Part shown: positions 8,495-17,268 of the stretch, one piece after another
Position numbering within the stretch: position 1 is the stretch's first letter
Layout: each line of letters opens with the position of its first letter
NCBI RefSeq assembly: GCF_905220975.1
Contig: NZ_CAJNBK010000012.1
Span: forward strand, 62,001 to 126,000
DNA length: 64,000 nt
Direction: 5' to 3'
Source of the DNA: Paraburkholderia haematera
Lineage (GTDB): Bacteria; Pseudomonadota; Gammaproteobacteria; Burkholderiales; Burkholderiaceae
The notes under the pieces: model-generated
What the model was told of the DNA's origin: nothing
What the model saw: only the letters and a program-made list of their open reading frames with translations
The model's database searches: none
Made by a program: the position numbers and the translations under genes

Positions 8495-9273
8495 GCACCT
8501 TCACGAATCCCCTCAAGCAACGTCTGAAAGAAGCCGATCCGCTGTTCGGCCTGTGGCTTTCGCTCGGCAGCGATTCTGCAGCCGAGGCGCTCGCGCACGC
8601 CGGTTTCGACTGGCTGCTGATCGACATGGAGCATGCACCGAACGATAGCGGCGACGTCACCTCGCAATTGCGCGCAATCGCCGCTGCGCATCTGCCGAGC
8701 GAGCCGGTTGTGCGCGTGCCCGCCAGCGAGGCGTGGCTCGTCAAGCGCGTGCTGGACGCGGGCGCGCGCACGCTGATGTTCCCGAATATCGAAACCGCGG
8801 AAGAGGCGGCACACGCCGTGCGTCTGACGCAGTATCCGACCGCCGCTGCGCTCGACGGTCAGCGTGGCGTCGCCGGTGCGGTGCGGGCGGCGGCGTACGG
8901 CATGCGGCGCGACTACGTGCAGACCGCCAACGCGCAAATCGCAACCATCGTGCAGATCGAGTCGGCGCGTGGCCTGCAGGAAGTCGAGAAGATCGCGGCG
9001 ACGCCGGGCGTCGATTGCCTGTTCGTCGGACCGGCCGATCTCGCCGCGAGCCTCGGCCACCTCGGCGATTCGAAGCATGCCGACGTGCTGGCGGCGATGG
9101 CGCGCATTGTCAGCGCCGCCGATAAGGCCGGTATTGCCACGGGAATTTTTGCTATGGATGTCGCGAGCGCAAAGCAGCAGCGCGATGCCGGTTTTCGTTT
9201 TATCGCCTTGGCCGCCGACGTCATGTGGATGTTGCGCGCGACCCGCCAGGCATTGCAGGAGGTGAGGACATGA
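8491..9273 (+). CDS. HpcH/HpaI-type class II pyruvate aldolase
   Basis: A 260-aa TIM-barrel aldolase of the HpcH/HpaI family, which cleaves or forms 2-keto-3-deoxy acids and related pyruvate adducts with a divalent metal. Family hallmarks are PLFGLWLSLGS, DWLLIDMEHAPND (metal/substrate region), VRVP, MFPNIETAEEA, QIESARGLQEVEKIAATPGVDCLFVGPADLAASLG and the GIF-type C-terminal strand. No aromatic-degradation genes are nearby, so the physiological substrate cannot be assigned. Its start overlaps the possible leader ORF and its stop overlaps the SEL1-repeat gene (ATGA), so the genes look cotranscribed. Confidence 0.87.
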   Translation: MSTFTNPLKQRLKEADPLFGLWLSLGSDSAAEALAHAGFDWLLIDMEHAPNDSGDVTSQLRAIAAAHLPSEPVVRVPASEAWLVKRVLDAGARTLMFPNIETAEEAAHAVRLTQYPTAAALDGQRGVAGAVRAAAYGMRRDYVQTANAQIATIVQIESARGLQEVEKIAATPGVDCLFVGPADLAASLGHLGDSKHADVLAAMARIVSAADKAGIATGIFAMDVASAKQQRDAGFRFIALAADVMWMLRATRQALQEVRT

Positions 9274-9974
9274 AGGGGATGGTGCAGGGCGTCGCGGTGC
9301 GTCTGGCAGTTGCAGCAGCGTTGATGGCGAATGTGGCGGTGTATGCGCAGGACAACCGCGTCGCGAAGTCGACCGATCCGGAAACGCAAACCGCGGTCGC
9401 CGATTACAACGCCGGCAATTTGAGCGCGGCGCTCGCTGAGTTCCGTAAGGCGGCGGAGCGTGGCAGCCGGCTTGCCGAGTTCAACTACGCGATGATGCTG
9501 CTCAACGGCGAAGGCACCACAGCCAATGTCGATGAAGGCAAGAAGTGGCTGCGCAAAGCCGCCGATGCCAACATGTCGCACGCACAATACGTGTACGGCA
9601 AGATGTACGACGACGGTGAGTTTGTTGGGCGTGACCCGGTCGAGGCGCATCGCTGGTTCCTGAAGGCCGCGCAGCAGGGGCACGTGCAGGCGGAACTCGC
9701 GCTGGCCAACCAGTTCCTCGATGGCCGTGGCACGGCTCGCGATAACCAGCAGGCGTTCATCTGGTACAAGAAGGCTGCGCAAGGTGGCGACATGACTGCG
9801 CAGTACGTGACCGGCTCGTTTTACGAGCGCGGTGGCGACGGTGTGGACAAGAATCTGAACGTGGCGCGCGCCTACTACGCGGCCGCGGCGGCACAGGGCG
9901 ATCCGGCGGCGAAACTCAAGTATCAGCAACTGAGCGCACAATTGCGGGATCAGAAGGAAGTAAAACCGCAGTAA
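9270..9974 (+). CDS. Exported SEL1-repeat (TPR-like) protein
   Basis: A 234-aa protein starting at ATG 9270, inside the stop of the aldolase gene. An N-terminal signal peptide ends near VYAQD. Four to five SEL1-like repeats follow, each recognisable by A-x-x-Y/F-N-x-G/A and W-x-x-K-A-A patterns (about residues 40-215), for example WLRKAADANMSHAQY and WFLKAAQQGHVQAEL. SEL1 proteins are periplasmic or surface scaffolds for protein-protein contacts; no specific partner is evident. A bidirectional terminator follows. Confidence 0.85.
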   Translation: MKGMVQGVAVRLAVAAALMANVAVYAQDNRVAKSTDPETQTAVADYNAGNLSAALAEFRKAAERGSRLAEFNYAMMLLNGEGTTANVDEGKKWLRKAADANMSHAQYVYGKMYDDGEFVGRDPVEAHRWFLKAAQQGHVQAELALANQFLDGRGTARDNQQAFIWYKKAAQGGDMTAQYVTGSFYERGGDGVDKNLNVARAYYAAAAAQGDPAAKLKYQQLSAQLRDQKEVKPQ

Positions 9975-9993
9975 ATGAAATCGCAGTCAATGA

Positions 9994-10025
9994 AAAAGGG
10001 GCGCTCCTGACGGTGCGCCCCTTTT
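9994..10025. terminator. Bidirectional intrinsic terminator between the SEL1 gene and rodA
   Basis: AAAAGGGGCGC (9994-10004) and GCGCCCCTTTT (10015-10025) form an 11-bp perfect inverted repeat with a 10-nt loop. A and T runs on opposite sides let it serve both convergent transcripts. Confidence 0.85.
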
Positions 10026-10113
10026 GTCTGTCCGGCCTTCTTTCCGTGGCCTGCTTTGATGTTGCGTCATGCGTCCTGCGGTGTTCGCCTTCGCAGTCTG
10101 AGCCTGCGCCGCG

Positions 10114-11262
10114 CTAACTCTGCATTAACCGCTTTTGCCGCGCGACACTCATGATGAGGCCAATCGCGACCCCGAGCGTGGTCAGAGCGGTGCCGCCGTA
10201 ACTCATGAATGGCAACGGCACGCCCACCACCGGCAAGATCCCGCTCACCATGCCGATGTTGACGAACGCGTAGGTGAAGAACGCCATCGTCAGCGATCCG
10301 GCCAGCAGCCGCCCGAACAGCGTCGCCCCATTGGCCGCGATAAACAGCCCACGAGCGATCAGCAGCATATACAGCGTGAGCAGCACGATCCCGCCCGCCA
10401 GCCCGAATTCCTCGGAAAACACCGCGAAGATGAAGTCGGTGTGCTTCTCGGGGATGAACTCCAGATGCGCCTGGGTACCCTTGAGCCAGCCCTTGCCGAG
10501 CGGGCCGCCCGAGCCGATTGCAATCACCGCCTGGATCGTGTGGAAACCCTTGCCGAGCGGATCGGAAGTCGGATCGAGCAGCGTACAGATACGATGCTTC
10601 TGATAATCGTGCATCAGCGGCCACTGCACTTCCGGCTGACAGATCTTGTCCTGGAACGCCGCGATCGAAGCAACCGCGATCACGCCGGCAATCAGCACCG
10701 GCACGATCAGCTTGAAACTCAGCCCCGCGAAGTAAATCACGAAGAAGCCGGCCGCGAACACCAGCACGGCGGTGCCGAGGTCAGGCTGTTTGGCGATCAA
10801 ACCGACCGGCACAATCAGAATCAGGAAGCCGACCAGAAAGTCGTACCAGCGCATCACGCCTTCGCGGCGCTGGTAGTACCAGGCGAGCATCAGCGGTGTG
10901 GCGATCTTCAGAATCTCCGACGGCTGGATCACCACGCCGACGTTGATCCAGCGCTTGGCGCCCTTGCGGGTCAGGCCGAAGAGCGCCACCGCGACCAGTA
11001 ACGCGATCCCGAACGTATAGAGCGGGACCGCGAAGCGCATCAGCGTGGTGGGCGGCACATTGGCCAGCCCCCACATCAGCACGAACGTCAGCATGATGTT
11101 GCGCAGTTGGTCTTCCACCTTGCCGGGCATGTCCAGCGTCGCGCTGTATAGCGTGACGATGCCAACGCACAGCAGCAGAAACACGATCAGGGCGAGCGGC
11201 CGGTCGAAGCCCACGAACATCCGCTTGATGCGGTCGAGCCAGGCGCGCTTGTCGAATTGCAT
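10114..11262 (-). CDS. rodA: Rod-shape SEDS peptidoglycan glycosyltransferase RodA
   Basis: Polytopic inner-membrane SEDS polymerase that, with PBP2, builds the lateral cell wall. The 382-aa protein has about 10 hydrophobic helices. Conserved SEDS features include KQPDLGTA in the large loop, PEKHTDFIFAVFSEEFG, and the C-terminal VVGVPLPFMSYGGTA. The ATG at 11262 has a clear AAGGAG 7 nt upstream. The start lies 10 nt after the mrdA stop, so translation is likely coupled. It is the last gene of mreBCD-mrdA-rodA. Confidence 0.95.
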   Translation of the reverse strand: MQFDKRAWLDRIKRMFVGFDRPLALIVFLLLCVGIVTLYSATLDMPGKVEDQLRNIMLTFVLMWGLANVPPTTLMRFAVPLYTFGIALLVAVALFGLTRKGAKRWINVGVVIQPSEILKIATPLMLAWYYQRREGVMRWYDFLVGFLILIVPVGLIAKQPDLGTAVLVFAAGFFVIYFAGLSFKLIVPVLIAGVIAVASIAAFQDKICQPEVQWPLMHDYQKHRICTLLDPTSDPLGKGFHTIQAVIAIGSGGPLGKGWLKGTQAHLEFIPEKHTDFIFAVFSEEFGLAGGIVLLTLYMLLIARGLFIAANGATLFGRLLAGSLTMAFFTYAFVNIGMVSGILPVVGVPLPFMSYGGTALTTLGVAIGLIMSVARQKRLMQS

Positions 11263-11272
11263 GCCTTTCTCC

Positions 11273-13609
11273 TTACTCGTCGATGCCGCCGGAAACCGGC
11301 TGGCCTGGCGACGTAGGCTGAATACTGTCATCCTGCGACGGGGCGGCGGCGCTCGGCACCGGCTCGCTGCTTGGGCGGGGTTTGTGCGGGACGCCGGATT
11401 TACGCGGTGCCGGATTCTTTACAGCGGCAGAGGCGGATGCGGCGACGCCCGCCGATGCGCCTGATGCGGAAGCCGCAGCCGTAGCCGTCGGTGTGGCGCC
11501 AGTGGGCGCCGATGCAGCAGCAGGAGCCGAGGCAGCCGCCGCAGCGGAAGCGGCCGCCGCGGCCGAAGCGGCGCCCGGCATCGGCAGCGCGGTGAAGCCC
11601 GCCGCGACCTTGACCGGCTGCGCCGCGTCCTGCGGCGTCGGTGCGTCACCCACTTCAGGCGCGGACGCATCCTCGGTCGCCGAGGCCGCTGCCGCGACAG
11701 CCGCCGCTTGAGCGCCGGGCTTGTTCTTGCCGACCAGGTAGTAGTCGAGCACACGCCGCGCGATCGGGCCGGCCGACTCCGCACCCCAGCCGCCGTTTTC
11801 GACGATCAGCGCGAGCGCGATCTTCGGTTGCTCGGCAGGCGCGAAGGCGATGAAGAGCGCGTGGTCGCGCAGATGTTCGGCGATCGCGTGGCCTTTGTAG
11901 TTCGCGCCTTGCAGCGAGTAGACCTGCGCCGTACCTGTCTTGCCGGCCGCCTGATACGGTGCGCCGATGAACAGCTTCGACGCCGTGCCGTTGGTCACGA
12001 CGCCTTCCATCGCGCGCTTGATGATGTCGATGTCCGATTGCTTCACGGCGATCTTGTCGCTCGGATCGCGCACGACCGGGCGCGTCTCCTTCGAGATCGG
12101 ATTTTCGATGTCGCGCACGAGGTGCGGCTTCATGACGACACCGTTGTTGGCGAGTGTGGCGGTGGCGTGGGCGAGCTGGAGAATGGTGAACGAGTTGTAG
12201 CCCTGGCCGATGCCCAGGCTGATCGTTTCGCCTTCATACCAGCGCTGCTGCTCGGGCTTGCGGTACGCCTTGCGCTTCCATTCTGTTGACGGCAGGATGC
12301 CACGTGCCTCGCCCGAAATGTCGATGCCGGTGATCTGGCCGAAGCCCCACGGCTTCATGAAGTTGGCGATGTTGTTGACGCCGAGATCGTGCGCGAGCAT
12401 GTAGAAGTACGTGTCGTTGGACACGACGATCGCGCGATTCATGTCGACCCAGCCCTGGCCCGAGCGCACGTCGTTGCGGAACGTGTGGCCGCCGAACGTG
12501 TACGAGCCCGGATCCTGGAAGCCCCAGCCTGGCGTGCGCTTATGCAGTGTCAGCGCGGCGAGCGCCATGAACGGCTTGTAGGTCGAGCCCGGCGGATAGG
12601 TGCCATGCAGCGGCCGGTTCAGGAGCGGGTGGTCGGGCGAGTTGTTGAGCTCGTCCCAGGTCTGCTGATCGATGCCGTCGACAAACGAATTCGGATCGAA
12701 GCTCGGCGCCGACACGAACGCCAGCACGTCGCCCGTTGCCGGTTCGATTGCGACCAGTGCGCCACGGCGGCCCGCGAAGGCTTGCTCGGCGACCTGCTGC
12801 AGGCCGATGTCGATCGACAGTTGGAGGTTATTGCCCGGCGTCGCCTGAGTACGCGACAGCGTGCGCACAGGCCGGCCGCCGGCGGTGACTTCGACTTCCT
12901 CAAAACCGGTCTGGCCGTGCAGCTCCGTCTCGTAGCTCTGCTCGACGCCGATCTTGCCGATGTAGTCGGTGCCCTTGTAGTTGTTGGCGTCGAGGCGCGG
13001 ATCGTAGTGATCCGGATCGCTGTCGTTCTGATCGCTGGCGTCGTCGATGCGGTCCTGATCGCGCTGCGAAATCCGGCCGATATAGCCGATCACGTGTGCC
13101 GCGGTGGGCCCAAGCGGGTATTGGCGGAACAGGCGTGCGCGCACCTCCACGCCCGGAAAGCGGAAGCGTTGCGCGGTGAAACGCGCGACTTCGTCGTCAG
13201 TGAGGCGGGTGCGGATCGGCAGGCTCTCGAAGTTCTTCGAGTCTTCCTGCAGCTTCTTGAAGCGGCGCCGGTCGCGTGCGTCGATCGAGACCACGGTGGC
13301 CAGGTTGTCGATCACGTTTTCGAGCGTGTCGTTCAGCTTCGATGGCGTGATTTCGAGCGTGTAAGCCGAGTAGTTCTTGGCCAGCACCACCCCGTTACGG
13401 TCGGTGATGATGCCCCGGTTCGGCACGATTGGCGCGACCGAGATGCGGTTTTCGTCGGCTTGCAGCGAGTATTTGCTGTAGTGCCAGACCTGCAGGACCA
13501 GGAAACGGAAGCCGATCAGCCCGAAGCAGACGAACACGAACACGCCCGCCGCCGCGACGCGCAGGCGGAACTTCGAGAGCTGTTGCTGAGTGTCCTTGAA
13601 TTCGGTCAT
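11273..13609 (-). CDS. mrdA: Penicillin-binding protein 2 (MrdA) with long Ala-rich C-terminal extension
   Basis: Transpeptidase of the elongasome. The protein is 778 aa from ATG 13609; a TTG 12 nt upstream is less likely. One N-terminal membrane helix (about 18-40) is followed by the PBP dimerisation domain. The transpeptidase domain has GSTYKPF with catalytic Ser near residue 342, a SND motif in VVSNDTYFYM and GKTGTAQVY. The enzyme core ends near residue 630, the usual length of PBP2. About 145 further residues are mostly Ala, Ser, Pro and Thr and end QPVSGGIDE. This low-complexity tail is in frame and shares the gene's G+C bias, so I regard it as a real extension and not an annotation artefact. 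Confidence 0.94.
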   Translation of the reverse strand: MTEFKDTQQQLSKFRLRVAAAGVFVFVCFGLIGFRFLVLQVWHYSKYSLQADENRISVAPIVPNRGIITDRNGVVLAKNYSAYTLEITPSKLNDTLENVIDNLATVVSIDARDRRRFKKLQEDSKNFESLPIRTRLTDDEVARFTAQRFRFPGVEVRARLFRQYPLGPTAAHVIGYIGRISQRDQDRIDDASDQNDSDPDHYDPRLDANNYKGTDYIGKIGVEQSYETELHGQTGFEEVEVTAGGRPVRTLSRTQATPGNNLQLSIDIGLQQVAEQAFAGRRGALVAIEPATGDVLAFVSAPSFDPNSFVDGIDQQTWDELNNSPDHPLLNRPLHGTYPPGSTYKPFMALAALTLHKRTPGWGFQDPGSYTFGGHTFRNDVRSGQGWVDMNRAIVVSNDTYFYMLAHDLGVNNIANFMKPWGFGQITGIDISGEARGILPSTEWKRKAYRKPEQQRWYEGETISLGIGQGYNSFTILQLAHATATLANNGVVMKPHLVRDIENPISKETRPVVRDPSDKIAVKQSDIDIIKRAMEGVVTNGTASKLFIGAPYQAAGKTGTAQVYSLQGANYKGHAIAEHLRDHALFIAFAPAEQPKIALALIVENGGWGAESAGPIARRVLDYYLVGKNKPGAQAAAVAAAASATEDASAPEVGDAPTPQDAAQPVKVAAGFTALPMPGAASAAAAASAAAAASAPAAASAPTGATPTATAAASASGASAGVAASASAAVKNPAPRKSGVPHKPRPSSEPVPSAAAPSQDDSIQPTSPGQPVSGGIDE

Positions 13610-13750
13610 GCGATTCTGCAAAAGGCCGCGTGGCGGCCATCATGAGTGTGCGCCCAAACCGGCCAAAACCGGGAGGCATGAACAGCGATGCGCGTCGAGC
13701 GGGCCGGCTACCCGGGTTCCAGCGGAACGGCCGGCGGGCTCGATGCGGGA

Positions 13751-14263
13751 TTAAATCGGCCGCGTATCGTCCGGATCGGCCGGGCGACGCTGCGGCATCA
13801 GCAGCAGCATGCTGGCGACCGGCCACAGCGCGGCTTCGACGAAGCCGTCGATCAGGTAACCCCAGCCCGGAAACGCCGCGCCCGTCAGCAGACGGATCAC
13901 GAACGGCACCAGTTGCGCGACGACCAGGAGCGGCATGACCGCGAAGGTCTGCACGCCAAGCGACATCCACAGCACCCGACGATGGATCGTAATCGCCCCG
14001 TACGACAACAACGTATACGCTAGTGCGTGCTCGCCAAGCAGGCTGGCATTGTGCACGTCCATCAGCAAGCCGAGAAAGAACGCGATGCCCATGCCGACTT
14101 TGCGCGGCTGGTGCACGTTCCAGAACAGCAGCACGAGCGCCACGAAGTCCGGCACGCCGGCGAGGCGCCCCCACGGCATCAGGTTCAGCAGGAACGCCGC
14201 GGCGAGGCTGAACGCGATGAAGTACGGATTGACCGGCTGCAGGATGTATTGCGGACGGTTCAT
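13751..14263 (-). CDS. mreD: Rod shape-determining protein MreD
   Basis: A 170-aa inner-membrane protein with five to six hydrophobic helices. MreD is part of the MreB-MreC-RodA-PBP2 complex that positions wall synthesis. Sequence features of the family include PDFVALVLLFWNVHQPRKVG and FFLGLLMDV. The ATG at 14263 overlaps the mreC stop as ATGA. About 140 nt separate its stop from mrdA. Confidence 0.93.
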   Translation of the reverse strand: MNRPQYILQPVNPYFIAFSLAAAFLLNLMPWGRLAGVPDFVALVLLFWNVHQPRKVGMGIAFFLGLLMDVHNASLLGEHALAYTLLSYGAITIHRRVLWMSLGVQTFAVMPLLVVAQLVPFVIRLLTGAAFPGWGYLIDGFVEAALWPVASMLLLMPQRRPADPDDTRPI

Positions 14264-15360
14264 GGCTGTGCCCCCGGCGTGGCTTGCGGCTTCGCGCTCT
14301 TGTCAGCGGCCGGTTTCTTTTCGGTGGCGGCTTTCTTCTCCGCAGCCGTGGCTTTGGCCGACGGCTTTTCAGCGGGCTTGGCAGCAGCGGCGGCGGGTTT
14401 TTCGGCAGGCTTGGCAGCGGATTTATCCGCCGCGGCCTTGTTGTCCGCGGGCTTGCCACCCTTCTTCGCTTTCGCGTCCTTGGCGGTCGTGGCCGCATCG
14501 GGCTCTTCCGCCGGTCGCGGCGGCACATTGTTCAGATAGTGCAGCACCAGTAACTGACGCGCGCCGCGCACGGGCGCAACCGGCAAGCAGATCACGCGCG
14601 CGAACGCCGTATCGGCCTGCTTGTCGACCCGCACGACCTTGGCGACCGGCAGCCCCGGCGGATAAACGCCGTCGAGCCCGCTGGTGACGAGTTCGTCGCC
14701 GGTTTGCACGTCGGCGCTGATCGGCACAAAGCGCAGATCGAGCGTATCGCCCTTCGGCGTGCCGTAAATCACGCTGCGCAAGCCGGTGCGCACGATCTGC
14801 ACGGGCACGGCCTGGTCTTTGTCGGTGAGCAGCGTCACTTCGGCTTGCAGCGGGAAGACGCGCGTCACCTGACCGATCACGCCGTCTTCGTTGACAACCG
14901 GCGAACCGTTCTGGACGCCTTGCTGGGCACCGCGGCCGATCACCACCTTCTGCGTGAACGGGTCGCGTGTGTCGTACTGGATTTCGGCCGGCAGCGATTG
15001 CGTGGTCGAGCGCTGCGAGAGTTGCAGCAGCGCGCGCAAATGGGTGTTCTCGGCAGCCAGTTCGGCGGCCGTATTGGCTTGCTGCGAGAGCTGGAGATCT
15101 TTGGTGCGCAGCTTGTCGTTCTCGCTACGCAGCGTGGCGCTGGTCACGGCCAGGTCGGCCGCGCCCATGAAGACGTCGCGCGGCACGAGGGCTGCGCGTT
15201 GCAACGGATAAAGACCCGCGCCGAGCACGCCGCGAACGATTTCGAGCGTTTTGAAGCGTGCATCGGAGATCAGCAGGGCGAGCGCCAGCACGACGAAAAA
15301 CACCAGCCGTGCGAGGGCGGACGGGCCTTGCTTGAACAGGGGCGGCGGACTGTATTCCAT
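14260..15360 (-). CDS. mreC: Rod shape-determining protein MreC with Lys/Ala-rich tail
   Basis: Bitopic protein linking cytoplasmic MreB to periplasmic wall enzymes. The 366-aa protein starts at ATG 15360 (MEYSPPPLFKQGPS). It has one membrane helix (about 16-35), a coiled coil (about 65-110, rich in SENDKLR/AAENTHLRALL) and two MreC beta domains (about 120-275, e.g. DGVIGQV, LLTDKDQAVPV). The last 80 residues or so are Ala/Lys/Pro repeats (AAKPAEKPA type), which most characterised MreC proteins lack. Such a basic periplasmic tail could bind peptidoglycan or anionic polymers, but this is speculation. Further upstream in-frame codons exist but look non-coding. Confidence 0.93.
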   Translation of the reverse strand: MEYSPPPLFKQGPSALARLVFFVVLALALLISDARFKTLEIVRGVLGAGLYPLQRAALVPRDVFMGAADLAVTSATLRSENDKLRTKDLQLSQQANTAAELAAENTHLRALLQLSQRSTTQSLPAEIQYDTRDPFTQKVVIGRGAQQGVQNGSPVVNEDGVIGQVTRVFPLQAEVTLLTDKDQAVPVQIVRTGLRSVIYGTPKGDTLDLRFVPISADVQTGDELVTSGLDGVYPPGLPVAKVVRVDKQADTAFARVICLPVAPVRGARQLLVLHYLNNVPPRPAEEPDAATTAKDAKAKKGGKPADNKAAADKSAAKPAEKPAAAAAKPAEKPSAKATAAEKKAATEKKPAADKSAKPQATPGAQP

Positions 15361-15450
15361 GGTCGGCGCCGGGGGCGTGAGCGGTTGGGTGAGACGGCGG
15401 CGCGTTAGGGACGCGCGTTCAGCGCGCGGAGGCTGGCAGGCCCAGCCAAC

Positions 15451-15480
15451 GGCAAACCGGCCCACAAGGGGCCGTTTGCC
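15451..15480 (-). other. Hairpin between mreB and mreC, possible attenuator
   Basis: GGCAAAC-C-GGCCC and GGGCC-GTTTGCC (15451-15463 and 15469-15480) form a 12-bp stem with one bulged C. It lies in the roughly 150-nt gap between mreB and mreC. There is no T run, so it is more likely to pause polymerase, bind a factor or protect the mreB mRNA than to act as a full terminator. That would allow more MreB than MreC. Confidence 0.45.
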
Positions 15481-15513
15481 TGATCCGCGCTACTGACATG
15501 GAGACGGGCTCGC

Positions 15514-16557
15514 TTACTCGTACGAGAAAATGCTGCCCAGCTTGTCCATGCGTTCGAGCGCCATGCCCGAGCCGCGCACAACGCAGGTCAGCGGGTCTTC
15601 GGCGACGAGCACCGGCAGGCCGGTTTCCTCGGCGAGCAGGCGGTCCAGATCGCGCAACAGTGCGCCACCGCCCGTGAGCATCATGCCGCGCTCGGCGATG
15701 TCGGCGCCCAGTTCCGGCGGCGTTTGTTCGAGCGCGATCTTCACCGACGACACGATCTGGTTCAGCGGATCGGTGAGGGCTTCGAGAATTTCGTTGCTGG
15801 AAATCGTGAAGCTGCGCGGAATGCCTTCCGACAGGTTGCGGCCCTTCACTTCCATTTCCTTGACTTCGGAACCCGGGAACGCGGAGCCGATTTCTTTCTT
15901 GATGGCTTCAGCGGTTTGTTCGCCGATCAGCATGCCGTAGTTGCGGCGGATGTAGTTGACGATAGCTTCGTCGAACTTGTCGCCGCCTACGCGCACCGAA
16001 CCCTTGTACACGATGCCGCCAAGCGAGATCACGCCGACTTCGGTCGTGCCGCCGCCGATGTCGACGACCATCGAGCCGGTTGCTTCCGACACCGGAAGGC
16101 CTGCACCGATTGCCGCAGCCATGGGTTCTTCAATGAGGTAGACCTGCGAAGCGCCCGCGCCGTGCGCCGCTTCTTTAATGGCGCGACGCTCGACCTGGGT
16201 CGAACCGCACGGCACGCAGATGATGATGCGCGGCGACGGCGAGAACATACGCGATTCGTGAGCAGTTTTGATGAACTGCTTGATCATCTGTTCGGTGACG
16301 GTGAAGTCGGCGATCACGCCGTCTTTCATCGGGCGGATCGCCTCGATGTTGCCCGGCACCTTGCCAAGCATCTGCTTGGCTTCTTTACCGACGGCCTGAA
16401 TGGTTTTTTTGCCGTTGGGACCGCCTTCCTGGCGGATCGAAACCACCGACGGCTCGTCAAGAACGATACCCTTGCCACGCATGTAAATGAGCGTGTTGGC
16501 AGTGCCAAGGTCAATCGCCAGATCGTTGGAGAAGTAGCTGCGCAGAAAACCGAACAT
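15514..16557 (-). CDS. mreB: Actin-like rod shape protein MreB
   Basis: Cytoplasmic actin homologue that organises lateral wall synthesis. The 347-aa protein starts MFGFLRSYFSNDLAIDLGTANTLIY, carrying the amphipathic N-terminal membrane-binding segment and phosphate-1 motif (DLGTANT). VVDIGGGTTEVGVISLGG is phosphate-2, and TGGGALLRDLD is in the adenosine motif. The family-typical length and position as first gene of the shape cluster leave no real alternative. Confidence 0.97.
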   Translation of the reverse strand: MFGFLRSYFSNDLAIDLGTANTLIYMRGKGIVLDEPSVVSIRQEGGPNGKKTIQAVGKEAKQMLGKVPGNIEAIRPMKDGVIADFTVTEQMIKQFIKTAHESRMFSPSPRIIICVPCGSTQVERRAIKEAAHGAGASQVYLIEEPMAAAIGAGLPVSEATGSMVVDIGGGTTEVGVISLGGIVYKGSVRVGGDKFDEAIVNYIRRNYGMLIGEQTAEAIKKEIGSAFPGSEVKEMEVKGRNLSEGIPRSFTISSNEILEALTDPLNQIVSSVKIALEQTPPELGADIAERGMMLTGGGALLRDLDRLLAEETGLPVLVAEDPLTCVVRGSGMALERMDKLGSIFSYE

Positions 16558-16937
16558 TCAAAATCCTGTCTCGCTTGGAGCCGGGCCTCGCAACGTATGC
16601 GCAGGGCGGCAGCGGAAAAAATAACAGCTTCAACCGGGCGCAAGCGGCGCCACAGGAATTTGAAGCTGCGAGGGAGTCTACCGGAGGCCGGTGCAAGGCC
16701 AAGTCAGAAAAATCCGAACTATCTTTGGGAATTGTTCAGAAAGGCCTTGGTAAGTCGGTCCGGGTTTGGGTCGAACGCGTAATGATACCTTATAATTTTG
16801 GATGTTTTGAAGGAAACGGACGGCACTTTTTGCCGCCGCTGGCCCCTTTTTCGAGGTCTTCCTCCAGTGTCGTAACCCGCTGTCGCAGCATCGTTTTTCC
16901 CGTGCTGCGGCGGTCCACCACATTTTCCGGTGACTGC
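16558..16937. promoter_or_regulatory. Divergent control region between mreB and gatC
   Basis: 380 nt without a gene. On the plus strand TATAAT (16791-16796) with TTGGGT (16766-16771, 19-nt spacer) is a plausible gatCAB promoter; this gives a leader of about 135 nt that contains a CGCAGCA/TGCTGCG hairpin (16884-16890 and 16903-16909). On the minus strand TTGGCC and TAGACT, 16 nt apart near 16680-16705, are a weaker candidate for mreB. Confidence 0.5.
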
Positions 16938-17237
16938 ATGGCTCTGACCCTGACCGATGTTAAACGCATCGCGCACCTCGCGCGGCTCGAACTGGCTGAC
17001 GCCGAAGCTGAGCACACGCTTGTCCAGCTCAACGATTTTTTCGGCCTCGTCGAGCAAATGCAGGCGGTCGATACCACCGGCATCGCCCCGCTTGCCCATC
17101 CGATCGAGCAGATCGAAGACGTCGCGCTGCGTCTGCGCAACGACGCGGTGACCGAAACGGTCGACCGTGAAGCTTTCCAGCGCCCGGCGCCGGCCGTTCA
17201 GGACGGCTTGTACCTCGTGCCGAAAGTGATCGAGTAA
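16938..17237 (+). CDS. gatC: Asp-tRNA(Asn)/Glu-tRNA(Gln) amidotransferase subunit GatC
   Basis: Small structural subunit (99 aa) that stabilises GatA within the GatCAB amidotransferase. Family features are VKRIAHLARLEL at the N terminus, LNDFFGLVEQMQAVDTTGI in the middle and DGLYLVPKVIE at the end. The start at ATG 16938 gives the standard length. It is the first gene of gatCAB, 31 nt before gatA. Confidence 0.95.
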   Translation: MALTLTDVKRIAHLARLELADAEAEHTLVQLNDFFGLVEQMQAVDTTGIAPLAHPIEQIEDVALRLRNDAVTETVDREAFQRPAPAVQDGLYLVPKVIE

Positions 17238-17268
17238 GACTCGCGAATCAAGCCCAGGATAAAACGCA

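Noticed and set aside
12389..13645. Long plus-strand frame opposite mrdA
   Set aside because: Arg/Asp/Val-rich antisense shadow of PBP2, no family resemblance.
13751..14540. Plus-strand Ala/Gly-rich frames opposite mreC and mreD
   Set aside because: Mirror of the MreC Ala/Lys repeats; no independent support.
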